DNA from: Ruegeria sp. ANG-R
Lineage (GTDB): Bacteria; Pseudomonadota; Alphaproteobacteria; Rhodobacterales; Rhodobacteraceae
Direction of reading: 5' to 3'
Assembly (NCBI RefSeq): GCF_000813985.1
Contig: NZ_JWLJ01000002.1
Location: 248,001-312,000, forward strand
Length of the DNA stretch: 64,000 bases
This document shows positions 52,538-60,184 of this stretch, one piece after another. The notes under the pieces are model-generated. The model made no database searches. It had not been told where the DNA came from and saw only the letters and a program-made list of their open reading frames with translations. How positions within the stretch are numbered: the stretch's first letter is position 1; each line of letters starts with the position of its first letter. Made by a program: the position numbers and the translations under genes.

Positions 52538-52831
52538 TTAGAAGGAGATATGGTCATCGTCTATCCCTCCACTTATTGGGCGAGAGGGTTCGCGGTCTTC
52601 GTTGGCCGGGCCTCGACAATGCCGTTGCCGTTCGTTGTACTGTTCTCGAAGCGCCCTGATCTCCCGTTCATAAGAGGCCAACTTGAATTGCTCTTCCTGT
52701 TCTTCAATCGCCTGTGCGAGCAAAGTTGCCGCCAAGTCTAGCGTGTCCACATAGCCGAGATAAACCGCCATCCTCCCAAGTTTTTGGGCGATGTCTGGCC
52801 CCAGAAGTATTCTGTATTCGAAACGAGTCAT
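52538..52831 (-). CDS. Hypothetical protein of the element, 97 aa
   Basis: Unknown. A Leu/Glu-rich protein, likely coiled coil (LAATLLAQAIEEQEEQFKLA, YEREIRALREQYNERQR) with a hydrophilic C-terminus ending DDDHISF. Its start overlaps the stop of the preceding 119-aa gene by 4 bases. It and its neighbours form a unit with virD4 upstream and the recombinase downstream. Confidence 0.6.
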   Translation of the reverse strand: MTRFEYRILLGPDIAQKLGRMAVYLGYVDTLDLAATLLAQAIEEQEEQFKLASYEREIRALREQYNERQRHCRGPANEDREPSRPISGGIDDDHISF

Positions 52832-53187
52832 GACAGCATTCCTTCTATGAGTTTGTTCAAATTCAGCGGCAGGAAGGTAACGAGTTTGCAGCGCGTACCG
52901 TATTCAGGTCTGACCTCACGGCGACCCTGAACACCGTAGTAGGCGCACCACGACACCGCGTTGCAGGTGCCGAAGCCGCGCATCTGGTGCCGACATTGGT
53001 ATTCCCAGCCAACATGACGCGTACCGACAAAAAGCAGGAACCCAGCCATACCAGACAGTACGATCAGCCGGGGACGCATCAGGATCGCCTTGACCGCCTG
53101 ACCGATCGGGCGGAACAACGGCTTGTTCTCTGTCCGACCGCGCTTCGGTGCATTGTTGTTGAGAACCTTGGTCTCGATCTTTTTCAT
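52828..53187 (-). CDS. Hypothetical membrane protein of the element, 119 aa
   Basis: Unknown. A basic N-terminus (KKIETKVLNNNAPKRGRTENK), one membrane helix (RLIVLSGMAGFLLFVG) and an outer part with four cysteines (YQCRHQMRGFGTCN, SWCAYYG, GTRCK) that could form disulfides in the periplasm. Its place after virD4 hints at a role in transfer or its control. Overlaps the next gene by 4 bases. Confidence 0.6.
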   Translation of the reverse strand: MKKIETKVLNNNAPKRGRTENKPLFRPIGQAVKAILMRPRLIVLSGMAGFLLFVGTRHVGWEYQCRHQMRGFGTCNAVSWCAYYGVQGRREVRPEYGTRCKLVTFLPLNLNKLIEGMLS

Positions 53188-53294
53188 GTCGTTTCTCCCG
53201 CTTCGGGGTGAATGGTGTATTGCAGCTTTGCGACTGGCTTGGCCTTCGGCGTTTTCCCTTCAACCGGGTTGGTTTCCGCCCAGCCATTCCACGG

Positions 53295-54863
53295 CTAAAC
53301 AAACCAGTACGGTACGCGCGTCGCTTTGATGGGCGGCAGGCGGTTGACCAGCAAAAGCTGCTCATGAGAAGGCATCAGGCGGATTTCGCTCGAGGCCATA
53401 AGCGACCTGCCCGTCTCCGAAAGGCTTTCGCCAATCTCGTCTGTGTCGAAACGCCCGAGATTGAAATTCTTCGTCTTGACCGTCTGCTGGCCCAGAGCCC
53501 GCGAGAGCGTATCTGCCGTGAGCAGGTCCTGAACGGCAAAGAATTGGAGAACCTCAGACTGCGATTGCAGCGTCCGGGTCGTGTGAGGACCGTAGATACG
53601 GGTAAGTTCGGCCAATTCCTGAACGATCATCCAGACGCGCACGCCTAGACCCGGCAACGCCGTCAGGCTCTCTGCCAGCCCGGAAAGCTTGCCCATATTG
53701 GCGAACTCATCGATCATGAACAGAACTTCACCGCGCTTGGGCGAACGGGCAACGGCTGTAATCGCTTGGTTAACGATCAGGCCAAGTGCAGCGCCGTGTG
53801 AAGCAATCCGGTCCTGCGGGAAAGCAAGATAGATCGAAACATCGCCGTTCTTAAGGTCTGCAAGATCAACATCTGAGCCGCTTATGGCGTCTGCGAGATA
53901 GCCGCCGGGTTCGTAGATATCGAGAACCTGAACAGCGCCCGCTCGGAAGTCACCAAACTGGTCCGGGTTGTCCTTCATCTGATGCGCAAGGTCATCGCCC
54001 ACATCGGCTAATATCCCGCCGAGCGCATCGATGTTGCGCATCGCGCCAACCGCGCGTGCCAGCCGCCTTGGATTGGCGATAGTGCGCCACAGTTCCGGCA
54101 GAGTGCAACGCTCAGGCGTCGCGAGCGCGAGGAATAGTAAGACGCCGCGCAGGATGGCACGCGAGCCGTCGCGGAAGTAACGGTTCCTCGGGTCTTCGGG
54201 TTCTGGGAAGAGTTGCAAAGCGATGGCCTTGACCTCATCCGTCAAACCACGCTGGCGCATCGGATTATTCGCCATTGCGATCAGCCCTTCAAGCGGGTTG
54301 ATCCGATGCTGCGGCAGACCATGCAACCCCCACGGATTCAAAATGACAACTCGCTGCCCAAACCGCTCGTGCCGATGCTTAGCTGTAACGGCGGCGAGCT
54401 CGCCTTTGGGATCGGTCACAATAACCGATCCTGTGTAGTGCAGAAGGTTTGGCAGAACGGTACTAATGCCTTTGCCCTGCCGGGCTGGGGCGCAGGTTAG
54501 AAGGTGAGCCTTGCCGCTATAGAAGATCGGCGTTTCATCCAGCATACCGAGATAGAGGCCGCTGGCATTCAACATGCCCGCTTCGTCACACTGTGCCAGT
54601 GTAGCAAAGGCTGCTTGCCCGAATGTACCAGAGGGCTTTTCGGCAGCTTTGCGTTTCTCCCGCTGCCGAAACGCCTGATAGTACCCGGCAATGCCATCAA
54701 GGGCGGCGATACCACCAACCAGCTTGAACAAGCCCAGATAGAGCTCATCGGCAGGGTTAGCACCACCCATCAGGCTCGGCGCGTAATGCGCCATCGCGAT
54801 GAACGATGTGCCAAGAAGCAATCCGGCGGTCGGTGAACGACGACTAGAATTTCTTTCTGCCAT
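53295..54863 (-). CDS. VirD4/TraG-type conjugal coupling protein
   Basis: A 522-residue type IV coupling protein. Two N-terminal hydrophobic stretches, then a RecA-like ATPase: Walker A variant APARQGKGIST (at about residue 126), VTDPKGELAAVTAKHR, Walker B VLFMIDEFANMGKL, and the motif WMIVQELAELTRIYG. Coupling proteins deliver the relaxase-DNA complex to a secretion channel. Neither a relaxase nor other T4SS genes are seen in the window, so this is an orphan copy that may rely on a helper or be a relic. Confidence 0.9.
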   Translation of the reverse strand: MAERNSSRRSPTAGLLLGTSFIAMAHYAPSLMGGANPADELYLGLFKLVGGIAALDGIAGYYQAFRQREKRKAAEKPSGTFGQAAFATLAQCDEAGMLNASGLYLGMLDETPIFYSGKAHLLTCAPARQGKGISTVLPNLLHYTGSVIVTDPKGELAAVTAKHRHERFGQRVVILNPWGLHGLPQHRINPLEGLIAMANNPMRQRGLTDEVKAIALQLFPEPEDPRNRYFRDGSRAILRGVLLFLALATPERCTLPELWRTIANPRRLARAVGAMRNIDALGGILADVGDDLAHQMKDNPDQFGDFRAGAVQVLDIYEPGGYLADAISGSDVDLADLKNGDVSIYLAFPQDRIASHGAALGLIVNQAITAVARSPKRGEVLFMIDEFANMGKLSGLAESLTALPGLGVRVWMIVQELAELTRIYGPHTTRTLQSQSEVLQFFAVQDLLTADTLSRALGQQTVKTKNFNLGRFDTDEIGESLSETGRSLMASSEIRLMPSHEQLLLVNRLPPIKATRVPYWFV

Positions 54864-54944
54864 TTCGTGTCTCCATCACTTGACGCGGGTTCAATCGCTG
54901 GCTTCCAATATCGGCAGCGGATCAGCGATGTGAACGGACACGAA

Positions 54945-55751
54945 ATGGACACGGGAGCGATGACAGGGTTGCCCAGACATTTTACGGCTGAAGAACGAAC
55001 GCAAATACGGGCTGCGCTTTTGGCGCACAAAGAGTTTAACGGCCTGAGTGCACGAGAAATTGGCCTTGGCATTTCGAAGGCTACAGATACTACCCTTACC
55101 GAAGAAGCCGGACGAAAGCGCATAGAGCGGTTTCTAAACGATGCGAACGAGACAGAAGACAAATTTGTCGGCGCTATAGCCAACTACCTTAATCAGGTAA
55201 CACCGCCTGACATGGAAGAAAGCGCAATAGCGTTTGCTCAGTTGCTTATTCTGTCCTACGAAGTCGGCACCAACCTTACTGCGCTTACCGGGCGTTATCA
55301 GACGTATATTCGCCCGTTACAGCTCGCGCAGCCGCAGTCGGTTTGGGCTGATGTCGCGACAGTTTCAACCGAAGCCTGGAGCCGACCAAGGCGTGAATTC
55401 GAAACCGCCTACGCCATTGTCACGATGACCCCGATGGAAAAATGCAATGCTCTCAAAGTCACCGATGCCGTGACGAACGTAGCGCTGAACGATGACATCG
55501 ATTTCTTTGCAAAAAACCCGGCTGCCATTGCAAACAATGGCGTGCTGGCCCCATTCGGTCCATCGGGGTTCTTGATGATCACACGTTCGCTCATTGAGAC
55601 GCGAATGTACCGATTGGTGAGAGTGGCCGAAAATCCGGTAAAGCTACGCGGCCACCTAACACTCAGCGGCCTACAAGCTTCATTCAATCGGCGGGCCGAT
55701 CTACAGCCCTTTGATCCTGACTATGAAGTTGAATTGATCAAGGTTGGGTGA
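54945..55751 (+). CDS. Unknown protein of the element, about 268 aa, divergent from virD4
   Basis: I do not recognise the family. The N-terminal 80 residues are helical with a charged pattern (RHFTAEERTQIRAALLAHKEFNGLSAREIGLG, GRKRIERFLND) that could be a DNA-binding or adaptor domain. The C-terminal 130 residues are mixed alpha/beta (FAKNPAAIANNGVLAPFGPSGFLMITRS, MYRLVRVAENPVKLRGHLTLSG), which reads like a small ligand- or nucleotide-sensing domain. The frame opens at GTG 54867 but that is 3 bases from the virD4 start; ATG 54945 is more likely. The divergent position suggests a regulator of the virD4 unit. Confidence 0.6.
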   Translation: MDTGAMTGLPRHFTAEERTQIRAALLAHKEFNGLSAREIGLGISKATDTTLTEEAGRKRIERFLNDANETEDKFVGAIANYLNQVTPPDMEESAIAFAQLLILSYEVGTNLTALTGRYQTYIRPLQLAQPQSVWADVATVSTEAWSRPRREFETAYAIVTMTPMEKCNALKVTDAVTNVALNDDIDFFAKNPAAIANNGVLAPFGPSGFLMITRSLIETRMYRLVRVAENPVKLRGHLTLSGLQASFNRRADLQPFDPDYEVELIKVG

Positions 55752-55835
55752 CAAACAACTTTAAGACTTTGGGCACGATATCCAATTGATAGCTCAAGGA
55801 CTGACTACTGCATTGATGAGCCTCCAACTCTTTTC

Positions 55836-56030
55836 TCACTCGGGACTAGGTGACCTCTGCCCGGATGAAAATGAGTAAATCGCTGGAAAACTGATCATCG
55901 CCCCAGCCGCTAAGGTAGTAGCGGACTCCGCTGGCACACCGCATAGTGCGGCTAATCCGAAACCGACCGTAACAGTCAGGGCTGTCTTTCCATAAGCAGC
56001 CCAGAAAAACTTACTTCTAAGATTTGACAT
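55836..56030 (-). CDS. Small membrane protein, 64 aa
   Basis: Unknown. Two hydrophobic helices (WAAYGKTALTVTVGFGLAALCG and ATTLAAGAMISFPAIYSF) joined by a short loop, in outline like a small holin or a TA-type membrane toxin, though I cannot place it in a family. GGAG lies 10 bases upstream of ATG 56030 and a perfect AT-rich inverted repeat sits just before that. Tightly regulated by appearance. Confidence 0.5.
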   Translation of the reverse strand: MSNLRSKFFWAAYGKTALTVTVGFGLAALCGVPAESATTLAAGAMISFPAIYSFSSGQRSPSPE

Positions 56031-56044
56031 ATCCTTTATCTCCT

Positions 56045-56065
56045 TGATATTTATAAAAAATATCA
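56045..56065. promoter_or_regulatory. AT-rich inverted repeat upstream of the small membrane protein gene
   Basis: TGATATTT-ATAAA-AAATATCA, a perfect 8-bp repeat 15-35 bases upstream of the ATG, overlapping where the transcript start or leader would be. Operator or leader hairpin. Confidence 0.4.
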
Positions 56066-56109
56066 AAATACAGGTGTGGCGACTAAATTGTCAACATCTT
56101 AAAGAAACG

Positions 56110-56820
56110 CTATGGAAGAATTCGGCCTAGGCGTTCAAAGATCGTTGGCGCGGCCTCTTCAATTCGGTTCCAGCCCCATCCGCCAGAAGCTATCCCCAAA
56201 ACACCAGCAGCTAACCCTCCAGATTGCGTGGTGATCCAGCCATCAACAACGATTGCACCCAGCCCCAGAACGGCGTCTCCAAGAGCTTCGCCGAACTCGG
56301 TTTCTTCCGGTGTCGCAGGTTCTGACAATTCATCGGGTTGTACATTACGAAAAGTGCAAGCAGCATCTTCGATAGCTTGTACGACGGGAACAGGTTCAGT
56401 TTCAACTAAACTAGTTGTTTTTGGTAGGTCGAAATTGTCTGCAATCTTCCCGGACAAGAGTGCCAAAGTGATGTCGGTCGCTCCGGCCTCCCTAAAGGCT
56501 TCCACCTCAAATGAGACAAATTCTTCTAATTCAATCGCAAATAGTTCCTCCTCGCTGGGGTAACCGAATTCGTTCTGCAAGTTTTGAGTGTTCTCTAATA
56601 CGAGGTTTTGAAGTGCTACTCGAAAAGTTCCGCAACTCACATTGCTCACGTAGCGGACATCTCCCTTGGTCCATTCTCCTTTCTCAGCAATTGCGGCAAT
56701 TGCATTAAGATCATCAATTGAGGCGAATGGAGAAAAGTCTGTGTTCCCTACCTCGTGCGCATTTGAAGCCACGGGCAAACAAAAAACAAGAACGGCAACA
56801 ATCAGTTTGAGTAAGCGCAT
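56110..56820 (-). CDS. Exported protein of unknown function, 236 aa
   Basis: Signal peptide (RLLKLIVAVLVFCLPVASNA) cleaved before HEVGN. Mature part with a cysteine pair (VSCGTFR and DAACTFRN), acidic stretch (EPVPVVQAIEDA, ELSEPATPEETEFGEAL) and a C-terminal Gly-rich hydrophobic region (LAAGVLGIASGGWGWNRIEEA) that might insert into a membrane. AAGGAGAT precedes ATG 56820. I recognise no family. Confidence 0.65.
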   Translation of the reverse strand: MRLLKLIVAVLVFCLPVASNAHEVGNTDFSPFASIDDLNAIAAIAEKGEWTKGDVRYVSNVSCGTFRVALQNLVLENTQNLQNEFGYPSEEELFAIELEEFVSFEVEAFREAGATDITLALLSGKIADNFDLPKTTSLVETEPVPVVQAIEDAACTFRNVQPDELSEPATPEETEFGEALGDAVLGLGAIVVDGWITTQSGGLAAGVLGIASGGWGWNRIEEAAPTIFERLGRILP

Positions 56821-56874
56821 GATCAATCTCCTTGAAAAAATCACTTTGATGGAATGTTCGCTCGAAAGCTGATT

Positions 56875-57516
56875 TCAATCAAGTAAATGGCGGCTTGAGA
56901 GGTTTTCTTTCTCAGCATTGCCAGTGGCCTTCAACGACTTCAGCCTTCTGGCAAGGGTGGAACGAGAAACTCCATATTTTCGCGCCGCCTCGGCTAAACT
57001 GACGTTCTGCTGTGTAATCAACCGCTGCGCGCCAAGAGCGCTCTCGGCGCAGAGTTTCTGGGGGCGTCCCAGCTTCTTTCCACTCTTACGCGCCGCATCT
57101 AGCCCAGCTTTGGTGTTTTCGATGATCACATCTCGCTGAAATTCGGCAAAAGCGCTAAACATATGGTAAATAAATTTCCCGCCGGTTGTCGTCGTATTGA
57201 TCCCCTCGCAAATCGAACAGAAGTGAATACCCTCATCGCCAAACCGAACCAGCAGGTCGGCAAGGTGCACGACTGACCTGCCTAATCGATCAGGTTTGAA
57301 GACGATAACCGTATCACCTTGTCTGATCTCGCGCAGCATTTCGTCAAGTCCCGTGCGATTTTTGCGTGCACCGGACACACCATGATCTTCAAACACCAGA
57401 TCGCATTCGATTGCCGCTAGTGCTTGCCTCTGCATCCGCAGTTTTTGATCTCCAGTGGACACGCGTGCGTATCCAATCCGACGGCCCGGAGACTGTATTT
57501 GTGGCCAAACGCTCAT
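56875..57516 (-). CDS. Resolvase/invertase-type serine recombinase
   Basis: A 213-residue small serine recombinase. Catalytic domain GYARVSTGDQKLRMQRQAL with nucleophile Ser, VFEDHGVSGARKNRTGLDEML, VFKPDRLGRSVVHL, MFSAFAEFQRDVIIENTKAGL; C-terminal HTH (SLAEAARKYGVSRSTLARRLK). It could resolve co-integrates or invert a segment. An inverted repeat lies just upstream of its start, a possible binding site. Length normal for the family (180-210). Confidence 0.9.
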   Translation of the reverse strand: MSVWPQIQSPGRRIGYARVSTGDQKLRMQRQALAAIECDLVFEDHGVSGARKNRTGLDEMLREIRQGDTVIVFKPDRLGRSVVHLADLLVRFGDEGIHFCSICEGINTTTTGGKFIYHMFSAFAEFQRDVIIENTKAGLDAARKSGKKLGRPQKLCAESALGAQRLITQQNVSLAEAARKYGVSRSTLARRLKSLKATGNAEKENLSSRHLLD

Positions 57517-57530
57517 AGAAAAAAGCTCCC

Positions 57531-57555
57531 GGTTCGTTCAAAATCGAACCTTTTT
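57531..57555. promoter_or_regulatory. Inverted repeat upstream of the resolvase gene
   Basis: GGTTCG-N8-CGAACC followed by TTTTT on the plus strand, 15 bases before the resolvase start. It could be part of a res/crossover site, an operator, or a plus-strand terminator. Confidence 0.35.
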
Positions 57556-57680
57556 GAGCGAAGCTGATATTGCGTTTGTTCAGAAAAGACAGCGCGGCAT
57601 TCACGCACAAATGCAAAGTGTTCACTGTATACCAAAGTCATAGAATCTCGTAAATGTTCGGCGGTCAAAAACCTTCGATT

Positions 57681-58022
57681 ATGATCACACGCAAAACACT
57701 GATTTCGAAACTTATTTTCGCAGCAACTGCGAGTTTCCCACAGCTTTCAGCCTCCCAGGATTTCACAAGTGCAACGGTTTTGGATTGGGACCCGGTTTCT
57801 CAGAACGCATTGTTCCAGCCATCCATTACGATGACCAACATTGTTGCCATGAGGACTGGCGAGCATGACCAGATCGTTACATGTATCAATGACTGGTATG
57901 GCACCGAAGATCAGCAAGCCGAGCGGCACGATGAAATTTTGCGGGTTTTGGCTGACTACCCCGAGCACCACCCGCAAGGCATCATTCTCGCGGTTATCGA
58001 AAAGGCCTGCGGAAAATTCTAA
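57681..58022 (+). CDS. Exported small protein, 113 aa
   Basis: Unknown. Predicted signal peptide (ITRKTLISKLIFAATASFPQLSAS) then an 85-residue domain with two cysteines (VTCINDWYG and EKACGKF) and a helical ERHDEILRVLADYPEHHPQG stretch. The pattern resembles small periplasmic proteins with one disulfide. ATG 57681 starts the signal peptide; the nine codons upstream are leader. Isolated between the resolvase and metallophosphoesterase genes. Confidence 0.55.
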   Translation: MITRKTLISKLIFAATASFPQLSASQDFTSATVLDWDPVSQNALFQPSITMTNIVAMRTGEHDQIVTCINDWYGTEDQQAERHDEILRVLADYPEHHPQGIILAVIEKACGKF

Positions 58023-58071
58023 TCATACTCGCGCACTAACCCAACAGTGCGACGGTTTCGAATGCTTAGAA

Positions 58072-58860
58072 TTAGACTTCATGTATCAGGCTCGCGATCC
58101 GCGCACTCGGGTCGTTAACCTCATCTGGATATCCCAATGAGACATTGCATAGCTGCGTTTTGTCCAGCTTGGTATCCTGCGCATTATGGCAATGCCCAAA
58201 AAACCACTGATCCGGCTTGTAGGTTGTGATTAGTCCGCTCAGGTCACTCGCATAGGCCGCCTCCAGCCCTTCCATCTCGTCCGGCAAAACACACTGGTGA
58301 GGTGCGTGGTGTGTGGCAATAAAGGTCTGGCCGTCAAAGGACTTGCTCAGGTTATCTTCCAACCAACGCATATGATCTCTGTGCCTGGACAGCAAATCGG
58401 ACGGCCATAGCTTTCGGTAGCCTTGGGCAGCGACACGGATTTTCTTATAGTCGTTCATGCGAGACGTGATCGTGCCCGCATTTAAGGCACTGCCCAAACC
58501 GAGCTCAAAATCTGTCCACAGCGTAGCACAGAGAATTCGCGTATCTCCGAGAATAATCTGTTTCTTCTGGGCATAGTTAACCCCAAAAGAGCTAGCAATC
58601 TCTTTCAACCGACCTTCCCCATCTATGCGGAAGTCATAAAAATCATGATTGCCCGGAAACACTGAGACCCGCTCGAGAGGCAGCAGTTTTGAAAGTCTTT
58701 CAAACGCATATTTCCAACGGATTGTCGGCTTGTTCGAAACGTCACCCGCGAGCAACAGGTAATCCAATTTGGCGATTGTGCCTTTCAATCCCTCGAAAGG
58801 GTTTCTTTTGCATTCCGCCCAAAAGTCATCATGCAAATCAGACAGGATAAGAACACGCAT
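58072..58860 (-). CDS. Metallophosphoesterase
   Basis: A 262-residue calcineurin-like phosphoesterase. All metal motifs are present in order: SDLHDD, LLLAGDVSN, FPGNHDFYD, ATHHAPH and FGHCHNA. Length and motif spacing fit small prokaryotic phosphatases or nucleases; substrate unknown. In an accessory element it may act on nucleic acid or nucleotides in defence or transfer, but nothing here proves it. ATG 58860 begins the first strand (RVLILSDLH). Confidence 0.88.
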   Translation of the reverse strand: MRVLILSDLHDDFWAECKRNPFEGLKGTIAKLDYLLLAGDVSNKPTIRWKYAFERLSKLLPLERVSVFPGNHDFYDFRIDGEGRLKEIASSFGVNYAQKKQIILGDTRILCATLWTDFELGLGSALNAGTITSRMNDYKKIRVAAQGYRKLWPSDLLSRHRDHMRWLEDNLSKSFDGQTFIATHHAPHQCVLPDEMEGLEAAYASDLSGLITTYKPDQWFFGHCHNAQDTKLDKTQLCNVSLGYPDEVNDPSARIASLIHEV

Positions 58861-58953
58861 GAGAAGCACCAGATTAACTTAGGGGCGCACACCGTCGTGC
58901 GCCGAGACAAACCGGCGACAAGCTTACTGTTGAAGAGAAGAGTTTAGTAGGTC

Positions 58954-59706
58954 CTACAACGTAGGGATATCGAAGTTCGTGTTCGACGAAAACGCTGGCG
59001 TTTCGATATTCGCTCCCTCAAACTCAGCACGCACTTGCGGCGGCATTTGCTCCCGAATAGCGTCTTGGATATCCTGCAATTCTTCTTTGCTTGGCGGATC
59101 GTCTGCATCACTCATCCGGTCACGGGCAGCGCCCAGCACATTCACCTGATAATGCAGAATGGCGTCAACGTTCTTTTGCGCCGTGTCCACGGCTTCGCTT
59201 TGGCGCTTGAATTCCTCGTAGCTCGATGCGCCGTGAGGCCAATCTACGGCGTCCGCATCAATATCCGTCAGTTGCTCATGAGCACTCGTCCAGACCCGTC
59301 CTTGCGCATCACGAAAGACAACACGGCCATCGTCAAGCCTAGCTGCGCTGTCCAGTGTTTCATTGAATGCTTCGATCTCTTGTGACAGGCGTTGATTAGC
59401 CTTTTCCAAAGCAATCTCCGTCGCAGATTCAGCATCTGCCAAGAGCTCGAATGTCTCATTGTAGAGAGCCGCATACTCCGGATCATCCATCAGAAGCTGC
59501 TGCAAAAGGGTCAGCGCTTCATCGTGACCTGCATCGCGGGATTTGCCTAATCTACCTCCGGCCTTGTCGCTTTTGAAAAATCGCGCCGCACGCCCATTGT
59601 CGCGCCCGGCAATCTCATTTTGAAGATCATCGAAATCTTGGGCTTTTCGCTTAAAGGTAGCAGCCAGCCGAGCTTGTTCTTTCTCAACGTCACTTAACAC
59701 AACCAC
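58954..59706 (-). CDS. Hypothetical protein of the element, 250 aa
   Basis: Unknown. Highly charged and mostly helical with long heptad-like stretches (KEQARLAATFKRKAQDFDDLQNEIAG, EIALEKANQRLSQEIEAFNETLD, SEAVDTAQKNVDAILH). A small beta insert (DDGRVVFRDAQGRVWTSAHEQL) lies in the middle. The Glu/Gln/Ala-rich make-up resembles structural or mobilisation accessory proteins of plasmids. It starts with GTG (59706 or 59700). Confidence 0.6.
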   Translation of the reverse strand: MVVLSDVEKEQARLAATFKRKAQDFDDLQNEIAGRDNGRAARFFKSDKAGGRLGKSRDAGHDEALTLLQQLLMDDPEYAALYNETFELLADAESATEIALEKANQRLSQEIEAFNETLDSAARLDDGRVVFRDAQGRVWTSAHEQLTDIDADAVDWPHGASSYEEFKRQSEAVDTAQKNVDAILHYQVNVLGAARDRMSDADDPPSKEELQDIQDAIREQMPPQVRAEFEGANIETPAFSSNTNFDIPTL

Positions 59707-59902
59707 TATTTTAGTTAACTGCCGTTAAAATTTCGTAAATCCCTCTGCTTCGCGGTGGGCGGTTTTTTCGACGCCACCGCTTCAAATCTTAGAGGTGTTT
59801 CAAATCTCCCCTGAATTACATCTGCGTCATCCCGAACCATCAGCGCCTTCACTGAGCCGAGCATGATGGGTGTGGGGCCGAAAGGCCCTGAATGGTTTGG
59901 GG

Positions 59903-59923
59903 TCTCCTTGAAGCAAAAGGAGA
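59903..59923 (+). promoter_or_regulatory. Leader hairpin that would mask the ribosome binding site of the 59-aa gene
   Basis: TCTCCTT-N7-AAGGAGA, a 7-bp perfect stem whose 3' arm is the AAGGAG ribosome binding site of the gene starting at 59929. About 15 bases further upstream a GGGCC-GAAA-GGCCC hairpin (59875-59888) adds structure. In RNA this would lower translation unless melted or bound. Confidence 0.5.
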
Positions 59924-59928
59924 ATGAC

Positions 59929-60108
59929 ATGAAACTTGTTTCTCGATTTGAAGCGGCAGCACTGAGCACCGCCGCACTATATGGCCTGCGCAAAGAGGCA
60001 TTTATCGCCTTCACTGCGGCACCCCGCGATAGCCGGGAGCAAAGCGATGCGCTTCTTTCGATGAAAAACATCGACATTGAACTCGCGATACGCCCGCCGG
60101 GTCCATAA
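59929..60108 (+). CDS. Small conserved protein, 59 aa
   Basis: A short protein, KLVSRFEAAALSTAALYGLR at the start, then FIAFTAAPRDSREQSDALLS and MKNIDIELAIRPPGP. I recall related short proteins in many Rhodobacterales with the same layout (helix, AAPRDS linker, ENIRRELA-type helix, Pro end), but no function. A near-perfect AAGGAG site is placed 6 bases before ATG 59929, inside a hairpin. A strong hairpin follows. Confidence 0.65.
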   Translation: MKLVSRFEAAALSTAALYGLRKEAFIAFTAAPRDSREQSDALLSMKNIDIELAIRPPGP

Positions 60109-60115
60109 ATCCAAA

Positions 60116-60139
60116 GCGGCTGGCAGCAATGCCAGCCGC
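60116..60139 (+). terminator. Hairpin after the 59-aa gene
   Basis: A perfect 10-bp stem GCGGCTGGCA / TGCCAGCCGC with a GCAA loop, 7 bases after the stop. It lacks a T tract, so termination would be partial. Confidence 0.55.
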
Positions 60140-60184
60140 CAACATCTTCACTGTGAATTGTGACAAATGAGCTTTTCCGGGCGG

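Noticed and set aside
52828-53187. Assignment of the 119-aa gene as a mobilisation protein MobC
   Set aside because: No ribbon-helix-helix pattern; it has a membrane helix and external cysteines instead.
59707-59900. Riboswitch upstream of the 59-aa gene
   Set aside because: Two hairpins are present but there is no conserved core of a known riboswitch class; described only as a masking hairpin.
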